56,981 bases of DNA from an uncultured Mailhella sp. (lineage in GTDB: Bacteria; Desulfobacterota; Desulfovibrionia; Desulfovibrionales; Desulfovibrionaceae), in the NCBI GenBank assembly GCA_944322635.1, contig CALUPL010000075.1, forward strand, positions 1 through 56,981, written 5' to 3'. The notes beneath the pieces were generated by a model that saw only the letters and a list, made by a program, of their open reading frames with translations, had not been told where the DNA came from and made no database searches. Below, piece after piece: positions 27,940 through 37,607 of this stretch. A program made the position numbers and the translations under genes. How positions within the stretch are numbered: position 1 is the first letter of the stretch; each line of letters opens with the position of its first letter.

Positions 27940-28308
27940 TTACTTGTTGTTTTCTGCGGGAGCGGTCTCGGCAGCCGTTTTGTTCATGGCCTTGGGATCG
28001 TAGGTGCCGCTCACGAAGCCGCGGGGCATGCGAACCTTGGTTTCGCCGAGGTCGATGACGAGAATGTCGCCTTCCAGATCGACGATGCGTCCGAGCAGAC
28101 CGCCGGAGGTGATGACGTAGGAGCCCTTGCCCAGGGATTCAAGCATGGCCTTGTGTTCCTTGTTGCGCTTCTGCTGAGGACGGATCAGCAGAAAATAGAA
28201 CACGGCGAACATGAGAATGAGGGGCACGAGAGAGGCGACGGCTCCCATGGGGCCGCCCTGAGCGGCGCCGCCCGCGTTGCCGGCGGCGTAGGCAATGGAA
28301 GTGAACAT
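27940..28308 (-). CDS. yajC: Preprotein translocase accessory subunit YajC
   Basis: A 122-residue single-span membrane protein that associates with SecDF. It has a Gly/Ala-rich start, one hydrophobic segment (SLVPLILMFAVFYFLLI) and the signature RPQQKRNKEHKAMLESLGKGSYVITSGGLLGRIV. The C-terminal tail is Ala/Thr/Glu-rich. It opens the yajC-secD-secF unit; the gap to secD is about 117 bases. Confidence 0.95.
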   Translation of the reverse strand: MFTSIAYAAGNAGGAAQGGPMGAVASLVPLILMFAVFYFLLIRPQQKRNKEHKAMLESLGKGSYVITSGGLLGRIVDLEGDILVIDLGETKVRMPRGFVSGTYDPKAMNKTAAETAPAENNK

Positions 28309-28538
28309 TGGATTCTCCAGAATTGATTTTGCGGAAGGATGTCCGCGTCATTGACCCCATCTTCTTAACCTGTTGCGCCTTTTTACGCAATGGTTTAAGC
28401 GTGCAAAGCCGCTCGTGGCGGGCATTCTTTTTGGTTTCGTCTTTTGAGGAAAGGGCTGGACATTCCCGCAGATTGCGGGAACTATGCCGGTAAGCAACAA
28501 CGAAAGGCCGGGCCGTTCCCGGCAGAAGGAGCGTATAT

Positions 28539-29441
28539 ATGGCCGTTTTTGCCGACCCTGTGGAGCAGGCCCGCCTGCAGTCGAAAGTCCTTATCGAGAG
28601 TCTTCCCTATCTGCGTGAATATCATGGGGAAACCGTCGTCATCAAATACGGCGGCCATGCCATGACCGAAGAGCGCCTCAAGCTGGCGTTTGCGCGCAAT
28701 GTCAGTCTGCTCAAGCTGGTGGGCATTCATCCCGTCGTCGTGCACGGCGGCGGTCCCCAGATCAATGAAATGCTGAGCAAGCTGGAAATAAAGTCGGAGT
28801 TCCGTCAGGGGCATCGCGTGACCGACAAGGCCACCATGGATGTCGTGGAAATGGTGCTGGTCGGTTCCGTAAACAAGAGCGTGGTGAATCTCATCAATAA
28901 AACCGGGGCAAGAGCCGTGGGACTTTCCGGCAAGGACGGCGTTCTGCTTGAGGCCCGCAAGCTTGCCATGACCATCAGTCACGGAGAGCAGCAGCCGCCG
29001 GAAATCATTGATCTCGGCAATGTGGGCGAGGTCACGGCCGTGAACACACAGCTCCTGCGTTCCCTCATCAACGATGAATTCGTGCCCGTCATCGCCCCCG
29101 TCGGTGTGGATGCCGAGGGCAACACCTACAACATCAATGCCGATTCCGTGGCCGGTGCCGTGGCCGGAGCGCTCAAGGCCCGCCGTCTGCTCATGCTTAC
29201 CGACGTGGCCGGCATTCTGGATAAGGAAGGGAAGCTCATCGAGCACATCGATACGGCCGATGCCCATAGACTTCTGGAAGACGGAACACTGAGCGGCGGC
29301 ATGATTCCCAAAATCAACTGCTGTCTCGATGCCCTGGCAAAGGGCGTGGACAAGGTGACCATTGTGGACGGTCGTGTGGAGAACTGCCTGCTGCTGGAAT
29401 TGCTTACCGATCAGGGCATAGGCACCGAAATTGTAAAGTAG
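28539..29441 (+). CDS. argB: Acetylglutamate kinase
   Basis: ArgB phosphorylates N-acetyl-L-glutamate, the second step of arginine synthesis. The 300-residue protein belongs to the amino acid kinase family, with the lysine and glycine motifs [10 protein letters not shown] and [33 protein letters not shown] and [18 protein letters not shown]. It is a single gene here, not in an arg operon, preceded by GGAGCG and followed by a terminator at 29547-29568. It has an N-terminal helix of about 25 residues, as in the arginine-inhibited forms. Confidence 0.96.
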   Translation: MAVFADPVEQARLQSKVLIESLPYLREYHGETVVIKYGGHAMTEERLKLAFARNVSLLKLVGIHPVVVHGGGPQINEMLSKLEIKSEFRQGHRVTDKATMDVVEMVLVGSVNKSVVNLINKTGARAVGLSGKDGVLLEARKLAMTISHGEQQPPEIIDLGNVGEVTAVNTQLLRSLINDEFVPVIAPVGVDAEGNTYNINADSVAGAVAGALKARRLLMLTDVAGILDKEGKLIEHIDTADAHRLLEDGTLSGGMIPKINCCLDALAKGVDKVTIVDGRVENCLLLELLTDQGIGTEIVK

Positions 29442-29545
29442 CAGGGAAATTCTTCCGGGCGGAGGGAGCGCGGACTTATGCGGCCGGGCGTGCATGCCCC
29501 GGCGAAAGGGTATGTTTCACTCCCTCGGCTCTGAACTCCACGTTT

Positions 29546-29568
29546 GGGCGGCTCAGGCCGCCTTTTTT
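29546..29568 (+). terminator. Terminator after argB
   Basis: GGCGGC (29547-29552) pairs with GCCGCC (29557-29562), loop TCAG, followed by six T. It lies about 105 bases beyond the argB stop. Confidence 0.8.
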
Positions 29569-29642
29569 GTTCCTTGAAAGGCCTGCGTCACTATGCTGCC
29601 GTGACTTGTCCCATGAGAGAAAATAAGGAGCCGCCTGTAGAA

Positions 29643-30248
29643 TCAATGTATCTTTTTGATTTTTTTCATAAAGGTTCTGCCGTTCCACAGATAGTAAACG
29701 GCGTTGTCGGGATCAAGATTGCAGGGAAAGCCGTCGGAGGCGAAGGATGGAAGCACCTCCAGGCCCTTGTCGAACACGCAGTAGGTGCAGTTTGAGGAGA
29801 GTCTTCCGGGAAGCGTGCGATCCGGACGGAAAAAATCATCAACGGGAGGTTCCGGGGGCAGAGGAAGCGGGGCGGCATGTCCGCTGGAGCTTATGTACCA
29901 CAGTTCGGAAATGCATTCGCCGTCGTCGTCTTCGGTGCGGAAGGCGGCCACGGCACCGCGTTCCGAGCGGAACATCCGCAGAGAAACGTCGGGCAGACCT
30001 TCGGCGGAGGCAAGGCGCAGCGTGTCGCATTCGTCTTCCGCTATGCTCCAGTGCTCGCTTACGCCCTGATCGGCCAGTTGCTCCTTGGCCTCCTCACTGA
30101 GAGGTTCCCTCGTGTTTTCAAATATTTCCGTCGGGATGAGGGCAAAGGCCTGTCTGGCGGTCAGAGGCCGGGAGTATCTGGCCTCGGCGTCGGAACCGAG
30201 CACGGGCAACATCAGAAGCATTGCCAGTATCACAGCTGTCTTGCACAT
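29643..30248 (-). CDS. Small secreted protein of unknown function
   Basis: I do not recognise this 201-residue protein. It begins with a clear signal sequence (MCKTAVILAMLLMLPVLGSDAEA, cleavage near 23). The mature part holds a Pro-rich stretch (PLPLPPEPPVDD) and cysteines in ECISE and NCTYCVF that could form disulfides in the periplasm. The start at 30248 is chosen for the signal peptide; no strong ribosome binding site is visible. It follows thiC by 90 bases on the same strand, with a hairpin between, and is probably transcribed separately or by read-through. Confidence 0.6.
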   Translation of the reverse strand: MCKTAVILAMLLMLPVLGSDAEARYSRPLTARQAFALIPTEIFENTREPLSEEAKEQLADQGVSEHWSIAEDECDTLRLASAEGLPDVSLRMFRSERGAVAAFRTEDDDGECISELWYISSSGHAAPLPLPPEPPVDDFFRPDRTLPGRLSSNCTYCVFDKGLEVLPSFASDGFPCNLDPDNAVYYLWNGRTFMKKIKKIH

Positions 30249-30267
30249 GTTTTTGCGTCCATGAGGA

Positions 30268-30299
30268 AGAAAGGCCGCATCGGCTGGATGCGGCCTTTC
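30268..30299 (-). terminator. Hairpin between thiC and the secreted protein gene
   Basis: GAAAGGCCGCATC pairs perfectly with GATGCGGCCTTTC around a five-base loop. On the minus strand it is followed by CTTCCTC rather than a pure T run, so termination may be partial. Confidence 0.65.
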
Positions 30300-30338
30300 C
30301 GTAAAGGGGCGGCACGGAAAGTCCGTGCCCGTCATGTC

Positions 30339-31658
30339 TTATTTGCGGTGATGCTGGCAGTGGCTCGGCACCTGGGCCGCGGGATTGCCCTCACGCATCA
30401 TGCGCACGGCACAGAAGTTGCCGCACATGGCACAGGCTTCTTCATTCTTGTGCGGTTCGCGGCGTTTGTCCATGAGTTCGGGGTCGATGGTGGCCTCACG
30501 CATGGCGTCCCAGTCGAGTTCCATGCGGGCTTTGGACATCTTGGCCTCACGAGCTCTGGCGCGGGGCGTGCCGAGGGCGTTTTCACCGGCCTGAGCCGCC
30601 ACGCGGGAGGCCATTACGCCCTGTTTCACGTCGTCTTCGTCGGGCAGCGTGAGATGTTCGGCAGGAGTGAGGTAGCAGAGGAAGTCCACCCCGGCCTTCA
30701 CGGCCAGAGCGCCGCCTATGGCTCCGGCGATGTGGTCGTAGCCGGGCGTGGTGTCGGTAACGATGGGGCCGAGCACATAAAGGGGAGCCCCGTGGGTAAG
30801 CGTCTTGATGTTGATGATCTGCGCTTCCACTTCGCTCAGGTTCACGTGGCCCGGGCCTTCAATCATGCACTGCACGCCTTTTTCCAGACCGCGCTTGGCA
30901 AGCTGGCCGAGCATGATGACTTCCATCCACTGGGCGGCGTCGCCGGCATCACTGCCGGCACCGGGACGCAGACCGTCGCCGAGCGAGAGCGTGACATTGT
31001 AGCGCAGCGCAATGTCGAGCAGACGGTCGAAGCCGGTGAGCAGGGGATTTTCCTTGTCGTTGCGCAGCATCCAGCGGGAAAGAATGCTTCCGCCGCGGGA
31101 CACGATGCCCATGACCCGGCCGCCCTTGGCGCCCCATTCCGCTCCCTGACGGGTAAGACCGCAGTGCAGCGTCATGAAGTCCACGCCCTGCTCGGCCTGC
31201 TTTTCCACGTCGGCAAAAATGACTTCGGGATCGATGGTGGCGGGGTCTTCGCCTTTGTCAATGTATATCTGCGCCACTCCGTACATGGGAACGGTGCCGA
31301 TGGGAGCAGGACAGGCTTCCAGCATCTGGCGGCGTATGTCGTCGAGATTTCCCGCAATGGACAGATCCATGACGGTATCCGCTCCGGCGTCCAGCGCTAT
31401 CTTGAGCTTGCGCATTTCACCCTTCACGCTGCAGTGGAAAGGCGAGGTGCCGATGTTGGCGTTCACCTTTACCCGTGCGGGCTGTCCCACCAGAATGGGA
31501 CGAACATCCTTGTGATTGGGATTGCCGAGCAGCACCATGGTGCCTTTTTCAATGGCGGAACGGATTTCTTCTTCCGTCAGACCTTCTTCTTCGCACAAAC
31601 GGGCCTTATGCTGTTCAAACAGACTTGCAAGGGCCTGATTTTTCTCAAAAATGGACAT
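30339..31658 (-). CDS. thiC: Phosphomethylpyrimidine synthase ThiC
   Basis: ThiC is a radical SAM enzyme that rearranges aminoimidazole ribotide to the thiamin pyrimidine. The 439-residue protein is of the shorter form found in anaerobes. It contains KVNANIGTSPFHCSV, DAGADTVMDLS, GTVPMYGVAQ, EGPGHVNL and LGPIVTDTTPGYDHI, all family hallmarks, and the C-terminal cluster-binding cysteines in CAMCGNFC. It has AAAAGGAGGC just upstream. No other thiamin gene is nearby, and I see no TPP riboswitch in its 180-base leader. Confidence 0.96.
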   Translation of the reverse strand: MSIFEKNQALASLFEQHKARLCEEEGLTEEEIRSAIEKGTMVLLGNPNHKDVRPILVGQPARVKVNANIGTSPFHCSVKGEMRKLKIALDAGADTVMDLSIAGNLDDIRRQMLEACPAPIGTVPMYGVAQIYIDKGEDPATIDPEVIFADVEKQAEQGVDFMTLHCGLTRQGAEWGAKGGRVMGIVSRGGSILSRWMLRNDKENPLLTGFDRLLDIALRYNVTLSLGDGLRPGAGSDAGDAAQWMEVIMLGQLAKRGLEKGVQCMIEGPGHVNLSEVEAQIINIKTLTHGAPLYVLGPIVTDTTPGYDHIAGAIGGALAVKAGVDFLCYLTPAEHLTLPDEDDVKQGVMASRVAAQAGENALGTPRARAREAKMSKARMELDWDAMREATIDPELMDKRREPHKNEEACAMCGNFCAVRMMREGNPAAQVPSHCQHHRK

Positions 31659-31837
31659 GCTGCCTCCTTTTGGGGAGTCCGGTCTTCAGCGGCGGAAAAG
31701 CTGTAGGCCTGCCGCCGCAGGTTGCGGGATTTTCCGCGAATGCAGCCGGAAAATCGTACGGGACTGGTCTTCTGCGGCTGCACCCCGACGGGGCGTCGGG
31801 GGAAGATTTCGGGGAATGTCTGGTTTTCCAGAGTTTC
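31659..31837. other. glnS-thiC intergenic region with a GC-rich hairpin
   Basis: CCCCGAC and GTCGGGG near 31786-31806 form a strong hairpin just beyond the glnS stop but lack a T run. The rest must carry the thiC promoter. The text lacks the CTGAGA and ACCTGAT...GGTAAT cores of a TPP riboswitch. Confidence 0.5.
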
Positions 31838-33541
31838 CTACTGCTTCTTTTCTATTTTCGCCCAGGAGTCCTTGAGCGTCACGGTGCGGTTGAACACGGG
31901 ATGTTCCGTCGTTCCATCGGGATCGGCACAGAAGTACCCCACACGTTCGAACTGTACGTGACTGCCCGCGGGAAGCGTGGCGAGATAGGGTTCCGCCATG
32001 GCCGTGACGATTTTTTCGGAGTCGGGATTGAAGTAGTCGAGGAAGGTCTTGCCTTCTTCTATGTCGCTGTCGCTTTCGGTGGTGAACATCTGCTCGTACA
32101 GGCGGACTTCGGTGGGGACGGCATGGCGGGCGCTCACCCAGTGCAGCGTGCCCTTGACCTTGCGTCCGTCGGGGCTGGATCCGCCGCGCGAGGCGGGATC
32201 ATGGGTGCAGTGCAGCTCCACGATGTTGCCGTCCGCGTCCTTTATGACTTCCCGGCAGGTGATGTAGTACGCGTAGCGCAGGCGTACTTCCGTGCCGGGC
32301 GCGAGGCGGAAGTACTTTTTGGGCGGGTCTTCACGGAAGTCGTCGCGATCGATGTAGATTTCGCGGCAGAAGGGAACCTTGCGGCTGCCGAAGGAGGTGT
32401 CTTCGGGATGCAGGGGCTGCTCGAATTCCTCCACCTGATCCTCGGGATAGTCGGTGATGACCACCTTGAGAGGATTGAGCACGGCCATGCAGCGCGGAGC
32501 AACGGCATTGAGATGTTCGCGGCAGCAGAATTCCAGCAGGCTGTAGTGCACCACGGAATCGGCGCTGCGGGCGATGCCTATGCGCGAGCAGAAATCGCGG
32601 ATGGACTCGGGCGTGTAGCCGCGGCGGCGCAGGCCGGAAATGGTGGGCATGCGGGGATCGTCCCAGCCGCGTACGTAGCCTTCCTTCACGAGCTGAATGA
32701 GCTTGCGTTTGGAAAGTACGGTGTAGGTGAGCTGGAGACGGGCGAATTCTATCTGCTGCGAATGATACACGCCGAGCGTATCCAGTACCCAGTCGTAGAG
32801 TTCGCGGTTGTTGTCGAATTCCAGCGTGCAGATGGAATGAGTGATGCCCTCAATGGAGTCGGAAAGGCAGTGCGTGAAGTCGTACATCGGGTAGATGCAC
32901 CACTTGTCGCCCGTGCGGTGATGCGTGGCATGGCGTATGCGGTAGATGGTGGGATCGCGCATGATGATGTTGGGAGACGCCATGTCGATCTTGGCGCGGA
33001 GCACATATCTGCCGTCTTCAAACTCGCCTGCCTTCATGCGGCGGAAGAGGTCGAGACTTTCCTCGGCCGGACGGTCGCGCCAGGGACTGGGCGTGCCGGG
33101 CTTCGTGAGCGTGCCGCGGTATTCTCGAATTTCATCGGCGGAAAGTTCATCCACGTAGGCCTTGCCCATCATGATGAGCTTTTCGGCATATTCATAGAGC
33201 TGATCGAAATAGTCGGAAGCATAATGCACGTCGCCGGCCCACTGGAAGCCCAGCCACTGGACGTCTTTCTGAATGGATTCGACGTATTCGGTGTCTTCCT
33301 TGACGGGGTTGGTATCGTCGAAGCGCAGGTTGCACAGGCCGCCGTATTCCTTGGCCAGTCCGAAATTGATGCATATGGACTTGGCGTGGCCTATGTGCAG
33401 GTAGCCGTTGGGTTCGGGAGGAAAGCGGGTGTGCACGCGGCCGCCGAAACGGCCGGTAAGATTGTCCTGATTGATGCGGGCGCGGAGAAAATCCGTGCCC
33501 TGGGGGCGTTCCGCTTCAGGGGCGGGGGTGTTCTGGCTCAT
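31838..33541 (-). CDS. glnS: Glutaminyl-tRNA synthetase
   Basis: GlnS charges tRNA-Gln with glutamine. The 567-residue class I synthetase has [17 protein letters not shown] with the HIGH motif, the GlnRS-type [24 protein letters not shown], and the KMSKS equivalent VLSKRK. The C-terminal anticodon-binding beta-barrels are complete. The start at 33541 (MSQNTPAPE) has GAGG upstream; the frame extends 25 codons further without support. It is a single gene in its own unit. Confidence 0.96.
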   Translation of the reverse strand: MSQNTPAPEAERPQGTDFLRARINQDNLTGRFGGRVHTRFPPEPNGYLHIGHAKSICINFGLAKEYGGLCNLRFDDTNPVKEDTEYVESIQKDVQWLGFQWAGDVHYASDYFDQLYEYAEKLIMMGKAYVDELSADEIREYRGTLTKPGTPSPWRDRPAEESLDLFRRMKAGEFEDGRYVLRAKIDMASPNIIMRDPTIYRIRHATHHRTGDKWCIYPMYDFTHCLSDSIEGITHSICTLEFDNNRELYDWVLDTLGVYHSQQIEFARLQLTYTVLSKRKLIQLVKEGYVRGWDDPRMPTISGLRRRGYTPESIRDFCSRIGIARSADSVVHYSLLEFCCREHLNAVAPRCMAVLNPLKVVITDYPEDQVEEFEQPLHPEDTSFGSRKVPFCREIYIDRDDFREDPPKKYFRLAPGTEVRLRYAYYITCREVIKDADGNIVELHCTHDPASRGGSSPDGRKVKGTLHWVSARHAVPTEVRLYEQMFTTESDSDIEEGKTFLDYFNPDSEKIVTAMAEPYLATLPAGSHVQFERVGYFCADPDGTTEHPVFNRTVTLKDSWAKIEKKQ

Positions 33542-33696
33542 GGGGGCCTCATGTCGTTTGGCTGCTGCGCGTTCAGGGCGCGCGGGACAGCGGTGGAACC
33601 ATGCGCCGTGGCGCATATCCTGAATGACTGACGGCTGAAAAGAATACCTTTCTCAGACATGAAGGTCAATTGAGAGAGGGCCGCAGGTCGTGCGTA

Positions 33697-33735
33697 AAAA
33701 GAAGACGCCGTCCTGAAAGGGCGGCGTCTTTGAGG
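33697..33735. terminator. Bidirectional terminator upstream of glnS and downstream of the TRAP cluster 2
   Basis: AAGACGCCG pairs with CGGCGTCTT, with an internal TCCT...AGGG extension, and is flanked by AAAA on the left and TTT on the right. It lies about 55 bases after the fused permease gene. Confidence 0.75.
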
Positions 33736-33790
33736 CGGAGAGAACGTGACTTGCGGGAATGGCGGAATCCGGCCGTTCCCTTCACCGCTT

Positions 33791-35659
33791 TCAGCTCTTC
33801 TGAATCTTCTGGGTCAGCAGAACGAGGGCGAAGCCTCCGAGTCCGAGCAGGTCGGTTATCATGCCGGGAATGATGAGCATGAGACCTCCGGCGACCAGAA
33901 CGGCGCGCTGCCAGAGTCTTGCGTTCCTCAGCAGGTATCCCTGCAGGCCGGCGGCGAGGGCAATGAGTCCCAGAGAGGCCGAGATGACGGCGGGAATGAT
34001 GTCCGCAAGGCTGCCCTTGAGCAGAAGAGCCGGTTCATACACGAAGAAGAACGGCACGATGAAGGCGATGATGCCGAGCTTTACGGCCTGGAATCCCGTC
34101 TGCATGGCATTGGCTTCGGCAATGGCGGCTCCGGCGAAGGCGGCGAGACATACCGGAGGGGTGATGGCCGAGAGAACGGCGTGATAGAGCACGAACATGT
34201 TGGCGGCCAGGGGATCGACGCCGAGCTTTATCATGGCCGGGGCCGCCAGCACGGAAACGATGATGTATGCCGGAGCCGTGGGTACGCCCATGCCGACGAC
34301 AAAGCAGGTCAGCATGAGCAGAATGAGCAGGAGAATCAGGTTTCCGTCCACAAAGGAGGTTATGAGATTGATGAACTTGAATCCGCCGCCGGTAATGCCC
34401 ATGACGCCCACCACGATGCCAGCGCAGGCGCAGCATGCTGTGACCATGAGCGTATTTCTGGCTGCGGAGACGGATATGTCTCTGAGGGCTTTGAGATCGA
34501 TGCGCGTGCTTTTGCGGAAGGCGCCCACGAGAGCCACGACTATGCAGCCTGCAAAGGCGGCGAAGTTGACGCTCCGGCCCATCATGAGCACCACGACGAG
34601 AAAAACGAGAGGAATCATGTAATAAAGGCGGGATATGACGGTCCGAGCTTCGGGGACTTCTTCCGCCGGTATGGTTCCGAGATTTTTCTTTACGGCTTCG
34701 AAGTGAATCATGAGCCAGAGAGAAGCATAGAACAGCAGGGAGGGAAGAAGTGCGGCCTTGACCACGGCCATGTAGCCCACCCCCGTGAGATCGGCCATGA
34801 TGAAGGCTGCCGCACCCATGATGGGCGGCATGAGCTGTCCGCCTGTGGAGGCACAGGCTTCCACGGCACCGGAGAACGCAGGAGAATAGCCCACACGTTT
34901 CATGAGGGGAATGGTGAAAATGCCGGTTCCATAAACGTTGGCGGGCGCGGAACCGGAAATGGAACCGAACAGGGCCGAGGCGAAGATGGCCACCTTTGCC
35001 GGGCCGCCTTTGGCATTTTTGGTCAGAAGGCAGGCGAGATCGATGAACAGCGTGTTCATGCCCGTGCGTTCCAGAAATGCGCCGAACAGCACGAAGGCGT
35101 AAATCATGGTGGCGGCGGCCGCAAGCGGGAGGCCGAAGAGACCGTCGGAGGAGAGGAACAGCTGTTCGATGAGTCCATCGAACGTTACGCCGTTATGCCG
35201 GAAGGGGCCGGGCAGATCCTGTCCGAAAAGGGCGTAGCAGATGAAGCAGATGCCCACGATGACGAGAGGCATGCCCGCGGTGCGTCTGGTGACTTCCATG
35301 GTGAGAAGCGTGGTGACGCAGCCGAAGAAAATGTCCAGATCCGTGACTTCATCCACATAGCGCACCCGTTCGAGAATGGTTGAGGCATTGGCAAAGTAAT
35401 AAACGCTTATGCCGAGAGCGAGCAGCGCGAGGCATATGTCGATCAGAACGCAGATTGTGGGTTCTCTGCCGTTGCCGAACTTCTTATACGGAACATGGAG
35501 AAAGGCGAGAGCCAGTACCAGCGAAAGATGCGCCACCTTCTGGAGCGTGCCGTCGAAAATGGCGAATCCGCCGGTGGTATAGATCTGGAACAGGGCGAGA
35601 AAAACGGCAAGAACCGTGAATACGGGTTTGAGAGAGGTTCGCAGCTTGTTTTCCATCAT
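33791..35659 (-). CDS. TRAP transporter fused permease of the TAXI type (4TM/12TM)
   Basis: A 622-residue inner-membrane protein with about 15-16 hydrophobic segments. The N-terminal third corresponds to the small subunit and the rest to the large subunit, with FGSISGSAPANVYGTGIFTIPLMKRVGY and GGQLMPPIMGAAAFIMAD, the pattern of TAXI-associated fused permeases. It should work with the TAXI binding protein encoded two genes upstream in the same run. MMENK has two possible starts, 35659 and 35656. It is the last gene of cluster 2 and a terminator follows. Confidence 0.92.
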   Translation of the reverse strand: MMENKLRTSLKPVFTVLAVFLALFQIYTTGGFAIFDGTLQKVAHLSLVLALAFLHVPYKKFGNGREPTICVLIDICLALLALGISVYYFANASTILERVRYVDEVTDLDIFFGCVTTLLTMEVTRRTAGMPLVIVGICFICYALFGQDLPGPFRHNGVTFDGLIEQLFLSSDGLFGLPLAAAATMIYAFVLFGAFLERTGMNTLFIDLACLLTKNAKGGPAKVAIFASALFGSISGSAPANVYGTGIFTIPLMKRVGYSPAFSGAVEACASTGGQLMPPIMGAAAFIMADLTGVGYMAVVKAALLPSLLFYASLWLMIHFEAVKKNLGTIPAEEVPEARTVISRLYYMIPLVFLVVVLMMGRSVNFAAFAGCIVVALVGAFRKSTRIDLKALRDISVSAARNTLMVTACCACAGIVVGVMGITGGGFKFINLITSFVDGNLILLLILLMLTCFVVGMGVPTAPAYIIVSVLAAPAMIKLGVDPLAANMFVLYHAVLSAITPPVCLAAFAGAAIAEANAMQTGFQAVKLGIIAFIVPFFFVYEPALLLKGSLADIIPAVISASLGLIALAAGLQGYLLRNARLWQRAVLVAGGLMLIIPGMITDLLGLGGFALVLLTQKIQKS

Positions 35660-35682
35660 GTAGTCCTTGTCTTCCGATCATG

Positions 35683-36552
35683 CTAAAGCTTCAGGAGTCT
35701 GGCGGCGTTTTCGTACAGGGACAGCCTGAGACTTTCTTCGTTCCAGTTTCTGGCCGTCCAGTCCGTCACGCTCTGCTTCAGGCCTCGTACGGGATAGCTG
35801 CTGGCAAAAAGTACCTGATATCTGAGGAAGGTGTTGGCTGCTTTCAGCATTTCTCCGGCCATGGGCATGTCTTCCACGTAAAAATAGCAGTCGGGCGCAA
35901 GATAGAGGTTGGGAGTGAACATGGCGGCACCGATGATGTCGGCAAAAAAGGGCCAGCAGGCATGCATGACGACGAAGTTTACATCGGGATGCTTCCGGCA
36001 TGCCCTCTGTACGGCATCGGGCCTTGCATAGCTGATATCCGGGCCGATGTGGGGGCTGAGCGTCAGAGATACGATTCCTTCGTATCGGGCACACAGCTCG
36101 TAGAAGGCATCAAGGCGCGGATCGTCGGCCAGAAGCGGCGGAGTGCACCAGCCGGGCTCAAGGCTGATTCCTCTGAATTCAGGACGTTGCAGACACTGTT
36201 CCGCTTCTTCTAAGGCACCCTGCTCCATGGGGGCTATCCCGGCAAGGCAGAGGAACCTGCCGGGATAGAGAGAGAAGAGTTCCGCAAGTTCGCTGTTCGG
36301 TTGATTGCTGAATCCGTCTCCGGGAAGAAGACAGCGTCGTCCCATGACCACGGCCGTGGTTATTCCCGCCTCGTCCATTTCTTTCATGAAAAGCGCCATG
36401 CTTCCGCCCTGCTGCAGAGAAGGAACGGGAAGCCTGCCCCGGTTTGTGGCCGGTTGACGACGGGGATCGTCCGGCACATGCATCCAGCGTTTCATGATGC
36501 CGCTGTCGAGGAAGCTTTTGAATGGCGGACGTACTCGAAAGTCGATAACCAT
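35683..36552 (-). CDS. Amidohydrolase-fold protein with altered metal site (paralogue A)
   Basis: A 289-residue member of the Amidohydro_2 superfamily (ACMSD-like decarboxylases/hydrolases). It begins VIDFRVRPPFKSFLDS, where active family members have a His-x-His metal pair, and it reads FASSYP near residue 251 where they have SDxP. The central histidine remains in VVMHACWPF. It is 30% or so alike by eye to the second copy at 37608. Both flank the TAXI binding-protein gene, so they probably act on the transported compound. Reaction is unknown. It may be a metal-free or differently metallated enzyme. The gap to the permease gene is 23 bases. Confidence 0.85.
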   Translation of the reverse strand: MVIDFRVRPPFKSFLDSGIMKRWMHVPDDPRRQPATNRGRLPVPSLQQGGSMALFMKEMDEAGITTAVVMGRRCLLPGDGFSNQPNSELAELFSLYPGRFLCLAGIAPMEQGALEEAEQCLQRPEFRGISLEPGWCTPPLLADDPRLDAFYELCARYEGIVSLTLSPHIGPDISYARPDAVQRACRKHPDVNFVVMHACWPFFADIIGAAMFTPNLYLAPDCYFYVEDMPMAGEMLKAANTFLRYQVLFASSYPVRGLKQSVTDWTARNWNEESLRLSLYENAARLLKL

Positions 36553-36565
36553 GGGACGACGGGCC

Positions 36566-37564
36566 TCACTTCAGAAGTCCGGCTTCACGCAAATAGCGGG
36601 TCGCACCGGGATGGCGGGGAAGCGTGGTTTCACCGGCGGCCACCGTGGGATTGAAGCAGGCCCATCCGGGGTTGGCGTCGCCTATTTCCTTGTAATGCTC
36701 CACCCACACCTTGGTCATTTTGTAAACGAGATCTTCAGGGGTATCCTTACGGCAGAAGATTTCATTGGTGTCGGTCAGACACGGAATGTCGGAACCAACC
36801 ATGCCGTTGAACTCCGTTCCCTTGACTACGGTGGGACGCAGTCCCTTTTCCTTCATTTTTTCCATGACTTCCTGCTTGACGGGCAGCCAGCGCAGCTTCT
36901 GCCCCAGAGCCACTTCCTGCATGAAAACGGGTTCTCCCGGACCAACCCACACAAGCATGTCGATCTGATTGTCCTTCATGCTGTTGGTCACGGTGTCGTA
37001 GGCGCTGAAATTGACGGTGCCGCCCCACTTTCGAATGTCGTCGTAGGTAATGCCGTAGGCTTCCAGCACCCAGCGGCCGTACAGCTCGTTGGTGGTTCCC
37101 TTGGGAGACATGGCAAGGGAAATGGCCATCTTCTTGTCTCTGATGTCGTCGAGCGTTTTGAAGGGAACCGCATCGCGGGCTATGAAATGCAGGCGCGTTT
37201 CGTCTCCGATGCGGAACATGGACATGAGGTCGCCGTGCTTTTCCTTATAGGGGTCGGTGCCGTTGTATGCGGCGTTCAGTGCGATGGTCTGAGTGTGGGA
37301 AAGTTCTCCCGCCCCCCGCTGCATTCTGGTCGGATTCGCCACGGCGCCGCCGGGAAGAATATCTACGTTGGCTCCCGGGTATTCCTTCATGAATGCCTGA
37401 GCAAAAGCCGCATAGGAGCGATTGACGGAGCCGCCGAGAGAGGCTCCCACGATGCGAACGTTAAGGTTTTCTTCCGCCCGGACAGATGAGGTGAAGGAGG
37501 ACGGGATAAGGCCTGCAGCCAGAATGAGCCCCATGAGAGCGAGGGAGGTCGTCAGCTTTTTCAT
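36566..37564 (-). CDS. TAXI-family TRAP transporter solute-binding protein
   Basis: A 332-residue secreted receptor. A signal peptide ends near residue 31 (SFTSSVRAEE). The mature protein shows TAXI-family text: VRIVGASLGGSVNRSYAAFAQAF, GAVANPTRMQRG, AISLAMSPKGTTNELYGRWVLEAYG, and a conserved C-terminal region. It feeds the fused permease at 33791. The start at 37564 has AAGGAG upstream; the preceding in-frame codons overlap the neighbouring gene. It lies between the two amidohydrolase-like genes, 13 bases before the next one. Confidence 0.92.
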   Translation of the reverse strand: MKKLTTSLALMGLILAAGLIPSSFTSSVRAEENLNVRIVGASLGGSVNRSYAAFAQAFMKEYPGANVDILPGGAVANPTRMQRGAGELSHTQTIALNAAYNGTDPYKEKHGDLMSMFRIGDETRLHFIARDAVPFKTLDDIRDKKMAISLAMSPKGTTNELYGRWVLEAYGITYDDIRKWGGTVNFSAYDTVTNSMKDNQIDMLVWVGPGEPVFMQEVALGQKLRWLPVKQEVMEKMKEKGLRPTVVKGTEFNGMVGSDIPCLTDTNEIFCRKDTPEDLVYKMTKVWVEHYKEIGDANPGWACFNPTVAAGETTLPRHPGATRYLREAGLLK

Positions 37565-37607
37565 CGGTGTTCTCCTTGAGTTGCGATGAGCTTGGAAACT
37601 GAGGAAA

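Noticed and set aside
31659..31837. TPP riboswitch ahead of thiC
   Set aside because: A GGGGTGC segment is present, but the CTGAGA and ACCTGAT...GGTAAT cores are missing on the proper strand. The GGGGTGC belongs to the glnS-end hairpin.
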